64,000 nucleotides of DNA from Paraburkholderia sp. C35 (GCF_003121405.1 NZ_QBUY01000028.1:19432-83431); one strand, 5' to 3'; numbered from the stretch's first letter, positions 43,854 to 51,903 are shown. A program made the numbers and translations. Notes: generated by a model not told the origin, from the sequence alone.

Positions 43854-44344
43854 ACTTGTGGTAGAGCCGCTGCGAGCGGCTTCGTCATGCGAAAACGCCT
43901 CAATGATACGCCGTTGCGCGTGACGGACTCCTCCATCTCAACCGCGAAGCCGGCGCGCTCGAATGCTCGCCTTGCGCTGATACTGACGTCTGCCGTCAAC
44001 TCAAGCGCCCCCGCAGCGCGCGCCTGCGCTTCGAGACGCGCGAGCAGCACTGCCGCAAGCCCTTGCCCCATAAAGGCCGGCCCGACATAGAGCATCTCGA
44101 TGTGATGGGTGGGATGCAGTTGCCCGAAACCGGCAGGCAGATCACCACGCATGGCGACGAGCGTCACGCCGCGTGCAAGGCGAGCGCCGAATGCGTCGGC
44201 ATCGTCGGCGGCGGCCGCCCATGCCGTGCGCGCAGATGTGTCATAACCGGCTGCGGCCCGCACCGCATCGCGAAACAGCGTGGCGAGCGGCACGGCATCC
44301 GCGTCCTGAAACGGGCGGATCACGAAAGAAGCGGAATCGGTCAT
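43850..44344 (-). CDS. GNAT-family N-acetyltransferase
   Basis: This 164-residue protein has a GNAT fold. The acetyl-CoA motif A is PTHHIEMLYVGPAFMGQGLAAVLLARLEAQARAAG, where the Q/RxxGxG/A signature is seen as FMGQGLA. Motif B is ALELTADVSISARRAFERAGFA. The substrate is not predictable from sequence. It overlaps the lipoprotein gene by four bases (ATGA). Divergent from the DJ-1 family gene, with 78 bases between them for both promoters. Confidence 0.88.
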   Translation of the reverse strand: MTDSASFVIRPFQDADAVPLATLFRDAVRAAAGYDTSARTAWAAAADDADAFGARLARGVTLVAMRGDLPAGFGQLHPTHHIEMLYVGPAFMGQGLAAVLLARLEAQARAAGALELTADVSISARRAFERAGFAVEMEESVTRNGVSLRRFRMTKPLAAALPQV

Positions 44345-44422
44345 GCGTTCTCGATGTTGTCAACGACCCTGAGGTAGACTGGCCGACGTTCGACGTGTTC
44401 CCTCAACAACCGGAGGCATGCG

Positions 44423-45004
44423 ATGGCAGCAAAGAAGATTCTGTTCCTGACGGGCGACTTCGCCGAGGATTACGAAACGATGGTGCCGTTCCAGGCACTC
44501 CAGGCAGTCGGCCATACCGTCGATGCCGTCTGTCCCGGCAAGCGTGCCGGCGAACGCATCAAGACGGCGATCCACGATTTCGAAGGCGATCAGACCTACA
44601 CCGAAAAGCCTGGCCACCAGTTCACACTGAACGCGACCTTCGACGACATCGATCCGTCGCAATACGACGCGCTGGCAATCGCAGGCGGACGCGCGCCGGA
44701 GTATCTGCGTCTCAACGCAAAAGTGATTGACGTGGTGCGCTCGTTCGCCGAAAGCAAAAAACCGGTTGCCGCGATCTGCCACGCCGCACAGTTGCTCGCC
44801 GCCGCCGACGTGATTCGCGGCAAGCGCATTTCCGCGTATCCCGCGTGCGCGCCGGAAGTGAAACTGGCAGGCGGCGACTACGCCGACATTCCTGTCGATG
44901 CCGCCGTCACCGACGGCAATTTCGTCACGGCGCCCGCGTGGCCCGCGCATCCGGAATGGCTGCGGCAGTTCCTTGTCGTGCTCGGCACGCGCATCGAACT
45001 TTGA
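44423..45004 (+). CDS. DJ-1/PfpI-family protein
   Basis: This 193-residue protein belongs to the DJ-1/PfpI superfamily (YhbO/HchA-like). The nucleophile elbow is PVAAICHAAQLLAAADVIRGKRISAYPAC with the reactive Cys in AICHA, and DALAIAGGRAPEYLRL carries the conserved Glu-side region. Members have been described as glyoxalases or protein deglycases, or as proteases in archaea; the activity here is not certain. The ribosome-binding site GGAG lies eight to ten bases before the ATG. Likely cytosolic stress function. Confidence 0.88.
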   Translation: MAAKKILFLTGDFAEDYETMVPFQALQAVGHTVDAVCPGKRAGERIKTAIHDFEGDQTYTEKPGHQFTLNATFDDIDPSQYDALAIAGGRAPEYLRLNAKVIDVVRSFAESKKPVAAICHAAQLLAAADVIRGKRISAYPACAPEVKLAGGDYADIPVDAAVTDGNFVTAPAWPAHPEWLRQFLVVLGTRIEL

Positions 45005-45131
45005 TCTGTCTCAAGGCCGGCGCTGCAACCGGCCTGTCAATCCGACACCACTCACCCAGTTTAAGAGTTTTCTGATTTGTCGGACCGGTACTGCCTTCTA
45101 CAGTCGCGGGTTGACTTCGGAAGGCTCTACT

Positions 45132-45455
45132 ATGGATCTCACTAACTGGGTGATCATTCTTGCCGTCGCGCTGATTTCGCTGACCTTCTTCTGCTCGCGC
45201 GCACCCGCAAACTGGTCGATTGAAAACCGCGCCCGACGTTTCACGGGCACCCGCCTGCTCGTGCAAGCCGTGCTGTCGTTCTGGGCCGCCCTGCTCATCA
45301 TCGCGCACGGTCTCTTCGAACTGGATTTCCGGGCCGCTCACCTGTCTCCCACGATGCTCCTCGCCGGCGCGCTGGTTCTGATCGTCGCCAGCGGCTACTG
45401 GGCGGTCCGCGGCCGCGAACTGCTCAAGCCGCGCCGCCGCTTCTCCGCCTCCTGA
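45132..45455 (+). CDS. Small membrane protein, four-helix-type or fewer
   Basis: This 107-residue protein has three predicted helices: about 4-22 (NWVIILAVALISLTFFC), 41-62 (LLVQAVLSFWAALLIIAHGLF) and 73-92 (MLLAGALVLIVASGYWAV). The tail is basic (RRRFSAS). No family is recognised. The start at 45132 has AAGG ten bases upstream. It follows the DJ-1 gene on the same strand but 127 bases later, so co-transcription is uncertain. Confidence 0.7.
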   Translation: MDLTNWVIILAVALISLTFFCSRAPANWSIENRARRFTGTRLLVQAVLSFWAALLIIAHGLFELDFRAAHLSPTMLLAGALVLIVASGYWAVRGRELLKPRRRFSAS

Positions 45456-45487
45456 ACGCCTTGCATGCGCTGAGGGCCGCTCACGCG

Positions 45488-47143
45488 CTAGCGCGCGTCC
45501 GCCCGCAGCGCCTGCGCATCGCCTGCCGTGGCCACGTCGCGTTCTTCCTCGCGTGAAGGCGCAGCGACATCGGGCAGCGACAGATAAAACGTCGTGCCCA
45601 CATCTTCCGTCGATTCCGCCCACACCCGCCCGCCGTGCCGCTCGACCATGCGGCGCACCAGCGCAAGCCCGATACCCTCGCCCGCGGCCACGTTGCCGTG
45701 CAGCCGCTGGAACGCGCTGAACAGACGCGGCATCGCAATGGCGGGGATGCCCAATCCGTTGTCCTTCACGTAGAAGATCCGCAGCGTTTGCACGCCGGGC
45801 GGCGCCGGCGCCGTGCCGATCTCGACGATGCCCGCGCGCTCCGGACTCAGATAGTTGATCGCGTTGCCGATCAGGTTGGCGAAGATCTGTTCGAGTGCGG
45901 TCGGGTCGCCCCACACCGGCGGCAGCGCCTGCACGATCCCGCGCGCGCGGCGATCGCGGATCGTGGCCTGCATCGCGTCGATCACGCGTTGCACGATGTC
46001 GCGTACCTCCACCTGCTGACGCCGGTACTCGACGCGCCCCACCCGCGACAGCCGCAGCAACGCGTCGATGATGTGCGACGCGCGCAGCACGGCCGTCTGC
46101 AGAAAATGCAGCGCTTCGCCGATGTCCTCGCTGATCAGCCGTTCGACATGCTCGCGTTGCTGCGCGGTCAGCGAAGACTGACGCACGGCTTCGCGCAGAT
46201 CGTCGCAGGCATGCGTGAGCTCCTTCGAGAAGCCCTGCAGGTTCACGAGTGGCGCACGCAGATCGTGCGACACGCTGTAGATAAAGGTCTCGTTTTCCTG
46301 AGTCTGCTGACGCAGCGTTTCGTTGGTCTGCGCCAACTCGGCCGCGTGCCGGCCGAGATCGGATTGGAAACGCGCCTGCTGCCGCTCCGCTTCGAGCAGC
46401 CGCCGGCTGGTCACATGCAAGGTGAGATCGAGGCGTGCGATTTCGTCGTTGCCGGGCGTGAGCGGCGCAAGCGGCTCATTGCTGGCAAGCCGGCTGGCAT
46501 TGTCCGATAGCAGCGCAAGCCGGCCGCGCACGCCGCGCGCGAAGATCCAGAACGCAATCGCGACGAACACCAGCGAGCCGATCACCGCCGCGACGATCAA
46601 CGATTGCTGCCGCTCGCGCGCCTCCGCGGCTTCGGCCGAGCGCACCGAGTCGAGCCGCCGCTCTTCCGCCTGAAACGCGGCGATCTGTGCGCGAAAGCTG
46701 TCGAGCACATCCGTCGCGGCGAGATCGTTGAAACGCTGCAGCACGTCTCGCCGGCGCCCGGAACGCATCAGATCCTGCACGCGGTCCGCCCATTGGCGGT
46801 ACGCCTGCACTGACTGGCGAATCTGCGCGGCGCGCTCGACCTGAGTGGGATTGTCGGACACCAGCTCGGCGAGCCGGTCGATGCGGCGATCGACGTCCAT
46901 CCAGAACATCACGGGCGTCGACGTATCACGCGTGCCGCTGACGACGGCGCCGCGCAGCCGCACCGATTCCAGCAGCACGGGCGCGCGAATGCTGGCCGTC
47001 TGGCGCAGCACGTCCTCGCTATGCATGCTCCAGTGCTCGGCCTGCTCGGCATCCGACTGCGCCTTCATCAACCCCGACAGCAACGCCAGTTCGAACACGG
47101 CGGGTATCGCAATCAGCAGCAGGCCTTTGGTCGTCAGTCTCAT
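45488..47143 (-). CDS. Membrane sensor histidine kinase without a neighbouring regulator
   Basis: From ATG 47143 the protein is 551 residues. Two membrane helices (about 7-26 and 190-210) flank a helical CHASE3-like sensor part; a HAMP-like linker and coiled coil follow. The phosphoacceptor is His293 in YSVSHDLRAPLVNLQGFSKEL. ATP-binding boxes are NLIGNAINYLSP (N), DNGLGIPAIAMPRLF (G1) and GEGIGLALVRRMVERHGG (G2). The kinase type is near phytochrome and bacteriophytochrome-like kinases. No response regulator adjoins; an ammonium transporter is divergent. The frame is open 49 codons upstream, but no start there gives a better N-terminus. Confidence 0.9.
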   Translation of the reverse strand: MRLTTKGLLLIAIPAVFELALLSGLMKAQSDAEQAEHWSMHSEDVLRQTASIRAPVLLESVRLRGAVVSGTRDTSTPVMFWMDVDRRIDRLAELVSDNPTQVERAAQIRQSVQAYRQWADRVQDLMRSGRRRDVLQRFNDLAATDVLDSFRAQIAAFQAEERRLDSVRSAEAAEARERQQSLIVAAVIGSLVFVAIAFWIFARGVRGRLALLSDNASRLASNEPLAPLTPGNDEIARLDLTLHVTSRRLLEAERQQARFQSDLGRHAAELAQTNETLRQQTQENETFIYSVSHDLRAPLVNLQGFSKELTHACDDLREAVRQSSLTAQQREHVERLISEDIGEALHFLQTAVLRASHIIDALLRLSRVGRVEYRRQQVEVRDIVQRVIDAMQATIRDRRARGIVQALPPVWGDPTALEQIFANLIGNAINYLSPERAGIVEIGTAPAPPGVQTLRIFYVKDNGLGIPAIAMPRLFSAFQRLHGNVAAGEGIGLALVRRMVERHGGRVWAESTEDVGTTFYLSLPDVAAPSREEERDVATAGDAQALRADAR

Positions 47144-47418
47144 GCGGGCGCCGGGAGAGTCGGAAACCGGCGGGTCGCGCCGGGGACGGCACATTATGTC
47201 GGCGATTGGCGCCAATGACAAAGACGGGCGCGAACGGACGGGCGTCAATCTGGTGCAGCGCGCAGTGACGCGGATCGCGCACGATAACATCAGCTGGCGG
47301 AGCGATTGCTGCGGGCTTTCTTCAGGCGTCGCTCGTTATTATTTCGTAGGACAACATTAAGGAAATCATAGGAATATGCCCGTTTTTGGGATACCCGCGT
47401 GCCCCATTTCCGTTCTAT

Positions 47419-47435
47419 TGCACGTTAATAGTGCG
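47419..47435. promoter_or_regulatory. NtrC-like upstream activator site for amt
   Basis: TGCACGTTAATAGTGCG contains GCAC-N7-GTGC, the core of the NtrC consensus. Its centre is about 132 bases upstream of the -12 element at 47558. Confidence 0.5.
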
Positions 47436-47544
47436 ATACGGGTCACGATGCAGATCGCAAACGGGCTTCCCAAGCGCTATTAGACACATCACCAGCCCAT
47501 TCCAGTGCAGGATCGCACCGACTGCACGCGTTTTCGCCTCCATT

Positions 47545-47559
47545 TGGCCCACTTCTTGC
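47545..47559 (+). promoter_or_regulatory. Sigma-54 promoter of amt
   Basis: TGGCCCACTTCTTGC carries GG and GC exactly ten bases apart and matches the RpoN consensus TGGCACR-N4-TTGCW with one mismatch. Transcription would start near 47571, which favours the amt start codon at 47600 over the one at 47576. Confidence 0.65.
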
Positions 47560-47599
47560 GTTCGATGCCCGCTTTTTGCGCATCGCAGGATTCCAACGG

Positions 47600-48802
47600 A
47601 TGGACAGTCTGAAAACCGGCACCGATACCCTCTTCCTTCTGCTCGGCGCGGCCATGGTGCTCGCGATGCACGCAGGCTTCGCGTTCCTCGAACTCGGTAC
47701 GGTCCGCAAAAAGAACCAGGTCAACGCGCTAGTGAAAATCCTCGTCGACTTTTCGGTATCGACGATCGCCTATTTCTTCATCGGCTACACGATCGCTTAT
47801 GGCGTGCAGTTCTACGGCAGCGCCGAGACACTGGCCCAGCACAACGGCTACGCACTCGTGCGCTTTTTCTTCCTGCTGACTTTCGCCGCCGCGATTCCCG
47901 CGATCGTCTCGGGCGGTATCGCCGAGCGCTCGAAGTTCAACCCGCAGCTGTTCGCGACCTTCGTGCTGGTCGGCTTCATCTATCCGTTTTTCGAAGGCAT
48001 CGTGTGGAATGGTCACTACGGCATCCAGACGTGGCTGACCAACGCGCTCGGCGCGCCGTTCCATGATTTCGCCGGTTCCGTGGTGGTGCACGCGTTCGGC
48101 GGCTGGGTCGCGCTGCCCGCCGTGATGCTGCTCGGCGCGCGCCATGGCCGCTATACGCGCGACGGACGCATCGCCGCGCATCCGCCGTCGAACATTCCGT
48201 TTCTCGCGCTCGGCGCGTGGGTGCTGGCCGTCGGCTGGTTCGGCTTCAACGTGATGAGCGCCCAGACCATCGACAAGATCAGCGGCCTCGTCGCCGTCAA
48301 CTCGCTGATGGCGATGGTCGGCGGCACGCTGACAGCGTGGCTCGCGGGCCGCAACGACCCAGGCTTCACCTACAACGGGCCGCTTGCCGGACTGGTCGCC
48401 GTGTGCGCCGGCTCGGATGTGATGCATCCGCTCGGCGCGCTGATGACGGGCGCCGTCGCGGGCGTGCTGTTCGTCTATATGTTCACCATCGTGCAAAACC
48501 GCTGGCGCATCGACGACGTGCTCGGCGTATGGCCGCTGCACGGCCTGTGCGGCGCCTGGGGCGGCATCGCCGCGGGCATTTTCGGCCTGCACGCGCTCGG
48601 CGGACTGGGCGGCGTGTCGTTCGCGGCGCAGGTGATCGGCACGCTCGGCGGCGTGGTGTTCGCAACGCTCGGCGGCACCGTCGTTTACGGCGCGATCCGC
48701 CTGACCGTCGGCTTGCGCATCGACCAGGAAAACGAATACAACGGCGCGGATCTGTCGATCCACAAGATCACCTCGACGCCGGAGCGCGAAACGGTCGGCT
48801 GA
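47600..48802 (+). CDS. amt: Ammonium transporter
   Basis: This Amt/MEP/Rh channel of 400 residues conducts ammonium across the inner membrane. The signature region is DFAGSVVVHAFGGWVALPAVMLLG and the twin pore histidines are in VVVHAFGG and WPLHGLCGAWGG. About 11 helices are visible, starting LFLLLGAAMVLAMHAGFAFLE. There is no signal peptide before it, unlike many enteric AmtB. No glnK adjoins. The sigma-54 and NtrC signals upstream fit induction under nitrogen limitation. The start at 47576 would add eight residues. Confidence 0.95.
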   Translation: MDSLKTGTDTLFLLLGAAMVLAMHAGFAFLELGTVRKKNQVNALVKILVDFSVSTIAYFFIGYTIAYGVQFYGSAETLAQHNGYALVRFFFLLTFAAAIPAIVSGGIAERSKFNPQLFATFVLVGFIYPFFEGIVWNGHYGIQTWLTNALGAPFHDFAGSVVVHAFGGWVALPAVMLLGARHGRYTRDGRIAAHPPSNIPFLALGAWVLAVGWFGFNVMSAQTIDKISGLVAVNSLMAMVGGTLTAWLAGRNDPGFTYNGPLAGLVAVCAGSDVMHPLGALMTGAVAGVLFVYMFTIVQNRWRIDDVLGVWPLHGLCGAWGGIAAGIFGLHALGGLGGVSFAAQVIGTLGGVVFATLGGTVVYGAIRLTVGLRIDQENEYNGADLSIHKITSTPERETVG

Positions 48803-48852
48803 ACGACGCGGGGGGTACGGTCGCGGTGCGGGCATCATCGTTCCGGCATGCA

Positions 48853-48880
48853 CGCGCGCCAATGTTAGACTGGCGCGCGC
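48853..48880. other. Inverted repeat between amt and the fluoride riboswitch
   Basis: CGCGCGCCA and TGGCGCGCG form a perfect nine-pair repeat with a nine-base loop. It lies just before the riboswitch, has no T-run and may be the amt 3' hairpin or a boundary. Confidence 0.4.
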
Positions 48881-48881
48881 C

Positions 48882-48927
48882 GGAGACGGCATTCTCTGAA
48901 CCCGCGCTCGCGGCCGATGATGCCTGC
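48882..48927 (+). ncRNA. Fluoride riboswitch (crcB motif)
   Basis: Reading the known fluoride aptamer onto the sequence gives: P1 GGAG (48882-48885) with CTCT (48894-48897); the pseudoknot arm GGCAT (48888-48892) with ATGCC (48920-48924), a perfect five-pair match; P3 CCGC-gctc-GCGG (48902-48913); and the conserved ATG directly before the pseudoknot arm. All core elements are in order. A long hairpin (48933-48976) follows as probable expression platform. It lies 57-81 bases before crcB, which encodes a fluoride channel. Confidence 0.82.
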
Positions 48928-48932
48928 TTCGC

Positions 48933-48976
48933 CCGGAACTGCGGATCTTGCAGCGTCACGCCTTGCCGCAGTCCGG
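48933..48976 (+). promoter_or_regulatory. Expression-platform hairpin of the fluoride riboswitch
   Basis: CCGGAACTGCGG and CCGCAGTCCGG form an 11-pair stem with one bulged A. It ends seven bases before the ATG at 48984, so it can hide the start region of crcB. Most likely the switch acts on translation. Confidence 0.5.
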
Positions 48977-48983
48977 TTCGTCG

Positions 48984-49388
48984 ATGTTCGGCTTTCCAGA
49001 CTCGCTCATGTATCTGTCCATTCTTGCCGTCGGTATTGGTGGCGCACTCGGTGCGCTGCTCCGCTGGGTGCGCGGTCTGCGTCTGAACGCCGTGTTTCCG
49101 GCGCTGCCGCTCGGCACACTCGCGTCGAACGTGATCGCGGGCTATGTGATCGGCGTGGCCGTCGCGTACTTCGGACGCAATCCGCAGATCGCACCCGAAT
49201 GGCGCCTGTTCATCATCACGGGCCTGATGGGCGGGCTGTCGACCTTCTCCACCTTCTCGGCCGAAGTGGTCCAGCAGCTGCAGGAAGGCAGGCTCAACTG
49301 GGCAGCCGGCGAAATCGCGATTCATGTGACAGCATCCGTCATCGCGACGGTGCTCGGCATCGCCACGGTCGCCCTGGCCACGCGCTAG
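48984..49388 (+). CDS. crcB: Fluoride channel CrcB/Fluc
   Basis: CrcB is a small dual-topology channel that expels fluoride. The 134 residues hold four helices. The family motifs are GGALGALLRW, GTLASNVIAGYVIG and the pore segment GLMGGLSTFSTFSAEV, with the conserved Phe box and the Asn of helix 2. The start may be ATG 48984 or 49008 (MYLSILAVGIGG), the latter matching the usual start better. A fluoride riboswitch is directly upstream, so expression should rise with fluoride. A single crcB copy probably forms a homodimer. Confidence 0.95.
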   Translation: MFGFPDSLMYLSILAVGIGGALGALLRWVRGLRLNAVFPALPLGTLASNVIAGYVIGVAVAYFGRNPQIAPEWRLFIITGLMGGLSTFSTFSAEVVQQLQEGRLNWAAGEIAIHVTASVIATVLGIATVALATR

Positions 49389-49658
49389 ATGTGCGCTGGA
49401 TACGCGCCGCCGGGCAGCGCAGACAGTGATGACTGACACCTGCCGTTCATCAAAAGATCATGACCGAACGCTGCCGCGCGGCTGGTGCGTGGCTGTATCA
49501 TCGTCGTCATATGTGGCGGGCATCGTGATGGTCATCCGGTCATGCGTGCACCGCCGCCGACCGCGCGGCGAGCATCGCATCGCCGCAACACAGGCTTGTG
49601 CCGGGCGGCGCGCAGCGCCCGTTCCGTGCGCGGGCCTTGCAAGCCAGCCGGGGACCGC
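49389..49658. other. Intergenic region after crcB
   Basis: No gene or clear signal is supported in these 270 bases. Confidence 0.4.
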
Positions 49659-49910
49659 TTGAAGTACAGATATCTTTCGCGTCGTTCATTCCAGCCGCTG
49701 CGGCGCAGCGCTGAGGAACTGTCGTTTGCGTTTTCGGAATTGCTCGCCCAGCCGCTCAGCCGGCCGGAGGCCGCCATGCGCTTCGAAACGCTGTGGAACG
49801 AAGTCAATGATGCTGCGCAGTCGTGCGTCGACAGCGACGCCGCCTTTACCTACATCGCGTTGCTGCACAGCATGGATCAGCGCTGGCGGTTTCTGCGATC
49901 GATGAACTAG
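49659..49910 (+). CDS. Small hypothetical protein, first of a tandem paralogue pair
   Basis: The frame gives 83 residues from a TTG at 49659 (GGGGACC four to ten bases upstream). An internal ATG at 49776 would give a 44-residue product. RRSAEELSFAFSELLAQPLS and RFETLWNEVNDAAQSC, YIALLHSM align without gaps over about 60 residues to the protein encoded 14 bases downstream (near 31 percent identical). Helical throughout, no signal peptide. No family is recognised; a small helical binding protein is all that can be said. Confidence 0.6.
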   Translation: MKYRYLSRRSFQPLRRSAEELSFAFSELLAQPLSRPEAAMRFETLWNEVNDAAQSCVDSDAAFTYIALLHSMDQRWRFLRSMN

Positions 49911-49924
49911 CGGGCCGGGCGAAC

Positions 49925-50191
49925 GTGTCTTCCGATCCGTCCCGCGAACCGCCAGCCGATGCGCCAGCACGGCCGCCCCGCTCCGCCGACGAGATCGAAA
50001 AGGACTTTCTGGATCTGATGATGTCGGGCATTCCGCCCGAGATCGCGCACGACAAGTTCGAACGCCTCTGGGACGAGACGAACGCGCTGGCGGCCGCGGC
50101 GATGATGACGTCGCAGGCGCTTCCCTATATCGCGCTGCTCAAGCGCATGCACGTGGCCTTCGCCGGGCGTTATCCGCGCCGCAGCGTGTGA
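49925..50191 (+). CDS. Small hypothetical protein, second of a tandem paralogue pair
   Basis: This 88-residue protein starts at GTG 49925. After a disordered N-terminus (SDPSREPPADAPARPPRS) comes the shared unit SADEIEKDFLDLMMSGIPP, KFERLWDETNALAAAA, YIALLKRM. The conserved FE.LW.E.N core and YIALL motif also occur in the upstream gene. The C-terminus is basic (YPRRSV). No family is recognised. The 14-base gap implies co-transcription. Confidence 0.62.
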   Translation: MSSDPSREPPADAPARPPRSADEIEKDFLDLMMSGIPPEIAHDKFERLWDETNALAAAAMMTSQALPYIALLKRMHVAFAGRYPRRSV

Positions 50192-50239
50192 GCGGCGGCG
50201 AGCGACACAATGCGGCGACATCGCGCCGCCGCATTGCGC

Positions 50240-50929
50240 TTACGACTTCGCGGGACGTCCCGTCTTCACTGCTTCGAGTTCCTGCACGGCGGCGAGCAAG
50301 CGCTTGGCGGGCGAAACCGCGAGCAGATTCAGGCCGGCGCGCAGCAATTCGCTCTTCTTCACGGAGAGGCCCGCGTCGAGACAACGCTGCTTCAACTCGG
50401 CGATCTTCGCGTAGTCGGACTTCGGCATCGTGAAGCTGTCGCGGACGACCTTCTCCTTCTCTTTTTCCTTCTTCACGCGCGGCTTCTTTTCCGCAACAAC
50501 AGCGGGTGCAGCGGCTGTGCTCGCAGCCTTTGCCGTCCTGGCGGGCTTCGCTTCCTTGACGTCCTTTACTTCCTTTACATCCTTCACCACCTTCGGTGCC
50601 TTCACTGCTTTCGCAGGCTTCGCATCCGCCGGGGCGGCCGCCTTGCTCGCAGGCTTGGCTGCCTTCACCTGCTTGACGGCCTTTGCCGTTTTTGCCGGTT
50701 TTGCGGTCTTCGCTGCTTTTGCACTGCGAGCCGTCCGCGGCGCCTTCGGCGCTGCCGCTGCTGCTTCTGGCGTGCTTGCGGGTGCTTCAGCCGTCACTTC
50801 TTTCTTGTCAGCCGATGCTGCACGTGCCGTTTTCGCCGACGGCTTCTTCACCTCGGCAGCCGGCTCTTTCGCGCTCTTCGGAAAATGGAAGGCTTTTTTT
50901 GTGGGTTCCTTGATTCGTGGCGTGCTCAT
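50240..50929 (-). CDS. Histone-H1-like protein with a C-terminal ribbon-helix-helix domain
   Basis: Residues 1-162 are a Lys/Ala/Pro-rich, histone-H1-like region with repeats such as AKAVK, KDVKEVKDVKE and PAKTAKAVK. Residues about 163-229 look like a ribbon-helix-helix domain: a strand SFTMP, helix KSDYAKIAELKQRCLDAG and helix SVKKSELLRAGLNLL. The layout predicts a DNA-binding nucleoid protein with a sequence-reading head. An array of ACGGT-type repeats sits in its promoter, a likely site for its own control. GAGGA lies before the ATG. Histone-like genes of this type are common in Burkholderia and Bordetella. Confidence 0.75.
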   Translation of the reverse strand: MSTPRIKEPTKKAFHFPKSAKEPAAEVKKPSAKTARAASADKKEVTAEAPASTPEAAAAAPKAPRTARSAKAAKTAKPAKTAKAVKQVKAAKPASKAAAPADAKPAKAVKAPKVVKDVKEVKDVKEAKPARTAKAASTAAAPAVVAEKKPRVKKEKEKEKVVRDSFTMPKSDYAKIAELKQRCLDAGLSVKKSELLRAGLNLLAVSPAKRLLAAVQELEAVKTGRPAKS

Positions 50930-50942
50930 CTCGATTCCTCGG

Positions 50943-50980
50943 TAACGGTATTAAAACGGTATAAACAGTATATACGGTTT
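50943..50980. promoter_or_regulatory. Repeat array in the histone-like gene promoter
   Basis: Four ACGGT/ACAGT units (50945, 50956, 50965, 50974) occur with 11, 9 and 9 base spacing in an AT-rich stretch 15-52 bases upstream of the gene. Such spaced repeats are typical of ribbon-helix-helix autorepressors. Confidence 0.5.
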
Positions 50981-51018
50981 TAGGCGTATTACTTCTCACC
51001 GCGAAACCAGCACTCGCC

Positions 51019-51903
51019 CTATGCTTCGTGCAATAGCTGCACGGCTTCGCGCCGCCGCTGCTTGCGCTGTTCTTTCAGATAGACGAGCGCCGTATGCGCA
51101 TCGGATTGATCGGCAAACAGACCGACGTTGTCGCGCAACAGCGCGACACTCGCGCTCGCGTCGTTGAGTTCGCCGAAGCACTGCTGCATCTTCTTGAGTC
51201 GCTTCAACAGATGTTCGTGGCTGGCGTCGTCGAGCACGGGGCCGAAGAACTCGATCAGATAGCGGACCTTCTTCCCCGCCTTGCGCACGTCGTGCAGCAT
51301 GTCGTAATCGGCGCGCTTCGCACGCGATGCCTTGCGCATGCGTTTTCGCAGCGACTTCTCGGCAGCGCGCACGCGCTTGCCTGCAAACTTCTGCAATGCG
51401 TGCCGCTCGGGTGCGGTGTTCAATTCCTTCGCCGTGCTTGCAAGCGCGCTGTGCAGCACATCACGGATGTCCGCGTTGACGAGCGTTTCGCGGCTCGTCG
51501 CGAGCGCCCGCTCGCGTGCTTCGCGCAGGCTCGCGGACGCGGCATCGGACACGTCGTGAGTCGCATCGGCGGGATTGTCGGCATGACGGGCGGCGAGCAG
51601 TTCGAGCAGGATGTCCCAGTCGCGTGTGCGGCCGGCGGCATCGGCGAGAAAGCGATACAGCGCGCGTTGGCGGGTGTTTTCCGGTTTGTCGAGCAGAGGC
51701 CGGTACGCCCACCACAACGAACGCAGACGCCGCAGCGCGACGCGCAACTGATGCAGTGATTCGGGTGAAGCGTCGCTGTGAATCGACGCGTTGTGCGAGA
51801 GCGCCGCTTCGACCAGCGGCGCAGCGAGCGCGGCAAACGTCGATTCTGCCTGCGGCTCGTCGCCAGATGCGGCGACGGCGGGCGTGCGATCGTCGTGTTT
51901 CAT
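51019..51903 (-). CDS. CHAD-domain protein
   Basis: From ATG 51903 the protein is 294 residues. The CHAD fold is read from LHQLRVALRRLRSLWWAYRPLL (with the basic arginines of helix 1) and YDMLHDVRKAGKKVRYLIEFFGPVL near the C-terminus, plus RALYRFLADAAGRTRDWDILLELLAA. CHAD domains are basic helical bundles that bind polyphosphate and are found on polyphosphate granules. There is no CYTH domain here, unlike many family members. The frame is open further upstream but with no similarity. It follows the hypothetical gene at 52.0-52.9 kb by about 130 bases. Confidence 0.88.
   Translation of the reverse strand: MKHDDRTPAVAASGDEPQAESTFAALAAPLVEAALSHNASIHSDASPESLHQLRVALRRLRSLWWAYRPLLDKPENTRQRALYRFLADAAGRTRDWDILLELLAARHADNPADATHDVSDAASASLREARERALATSRETLVNADIRDVLHSALASTAKELNTAPERHALQKFAGKRVRAAEKSLRKRMRKASRAKRADYDMLHDVRKAGKKVRYLIEFFGPVLDDASHEHLLKRLKKMQQCFGELNDASASVALLRDNVGLFADQSDAHTALVYLKEQRKQRRREAVQLLHEA

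Larger units (their letters stand above)
47144..47599 (+). promoter_or_regulatory. Divergent region of the kinase and amt genes
   Basis: This stretch holds an NtrC-like site and a sigma-54 promoter for amt on the plus strand. The kinase promoter should be at the left end. The area at 47335-47400 is AT-rich. No gene is supported. Confidence 0.6.

Noticed and set aside
47507..47520. A second NtrC site (GTGC-AGGATC-GCAC) ahead of amt
   Set aside because: The half-sites are in the wrong order for NtrC.
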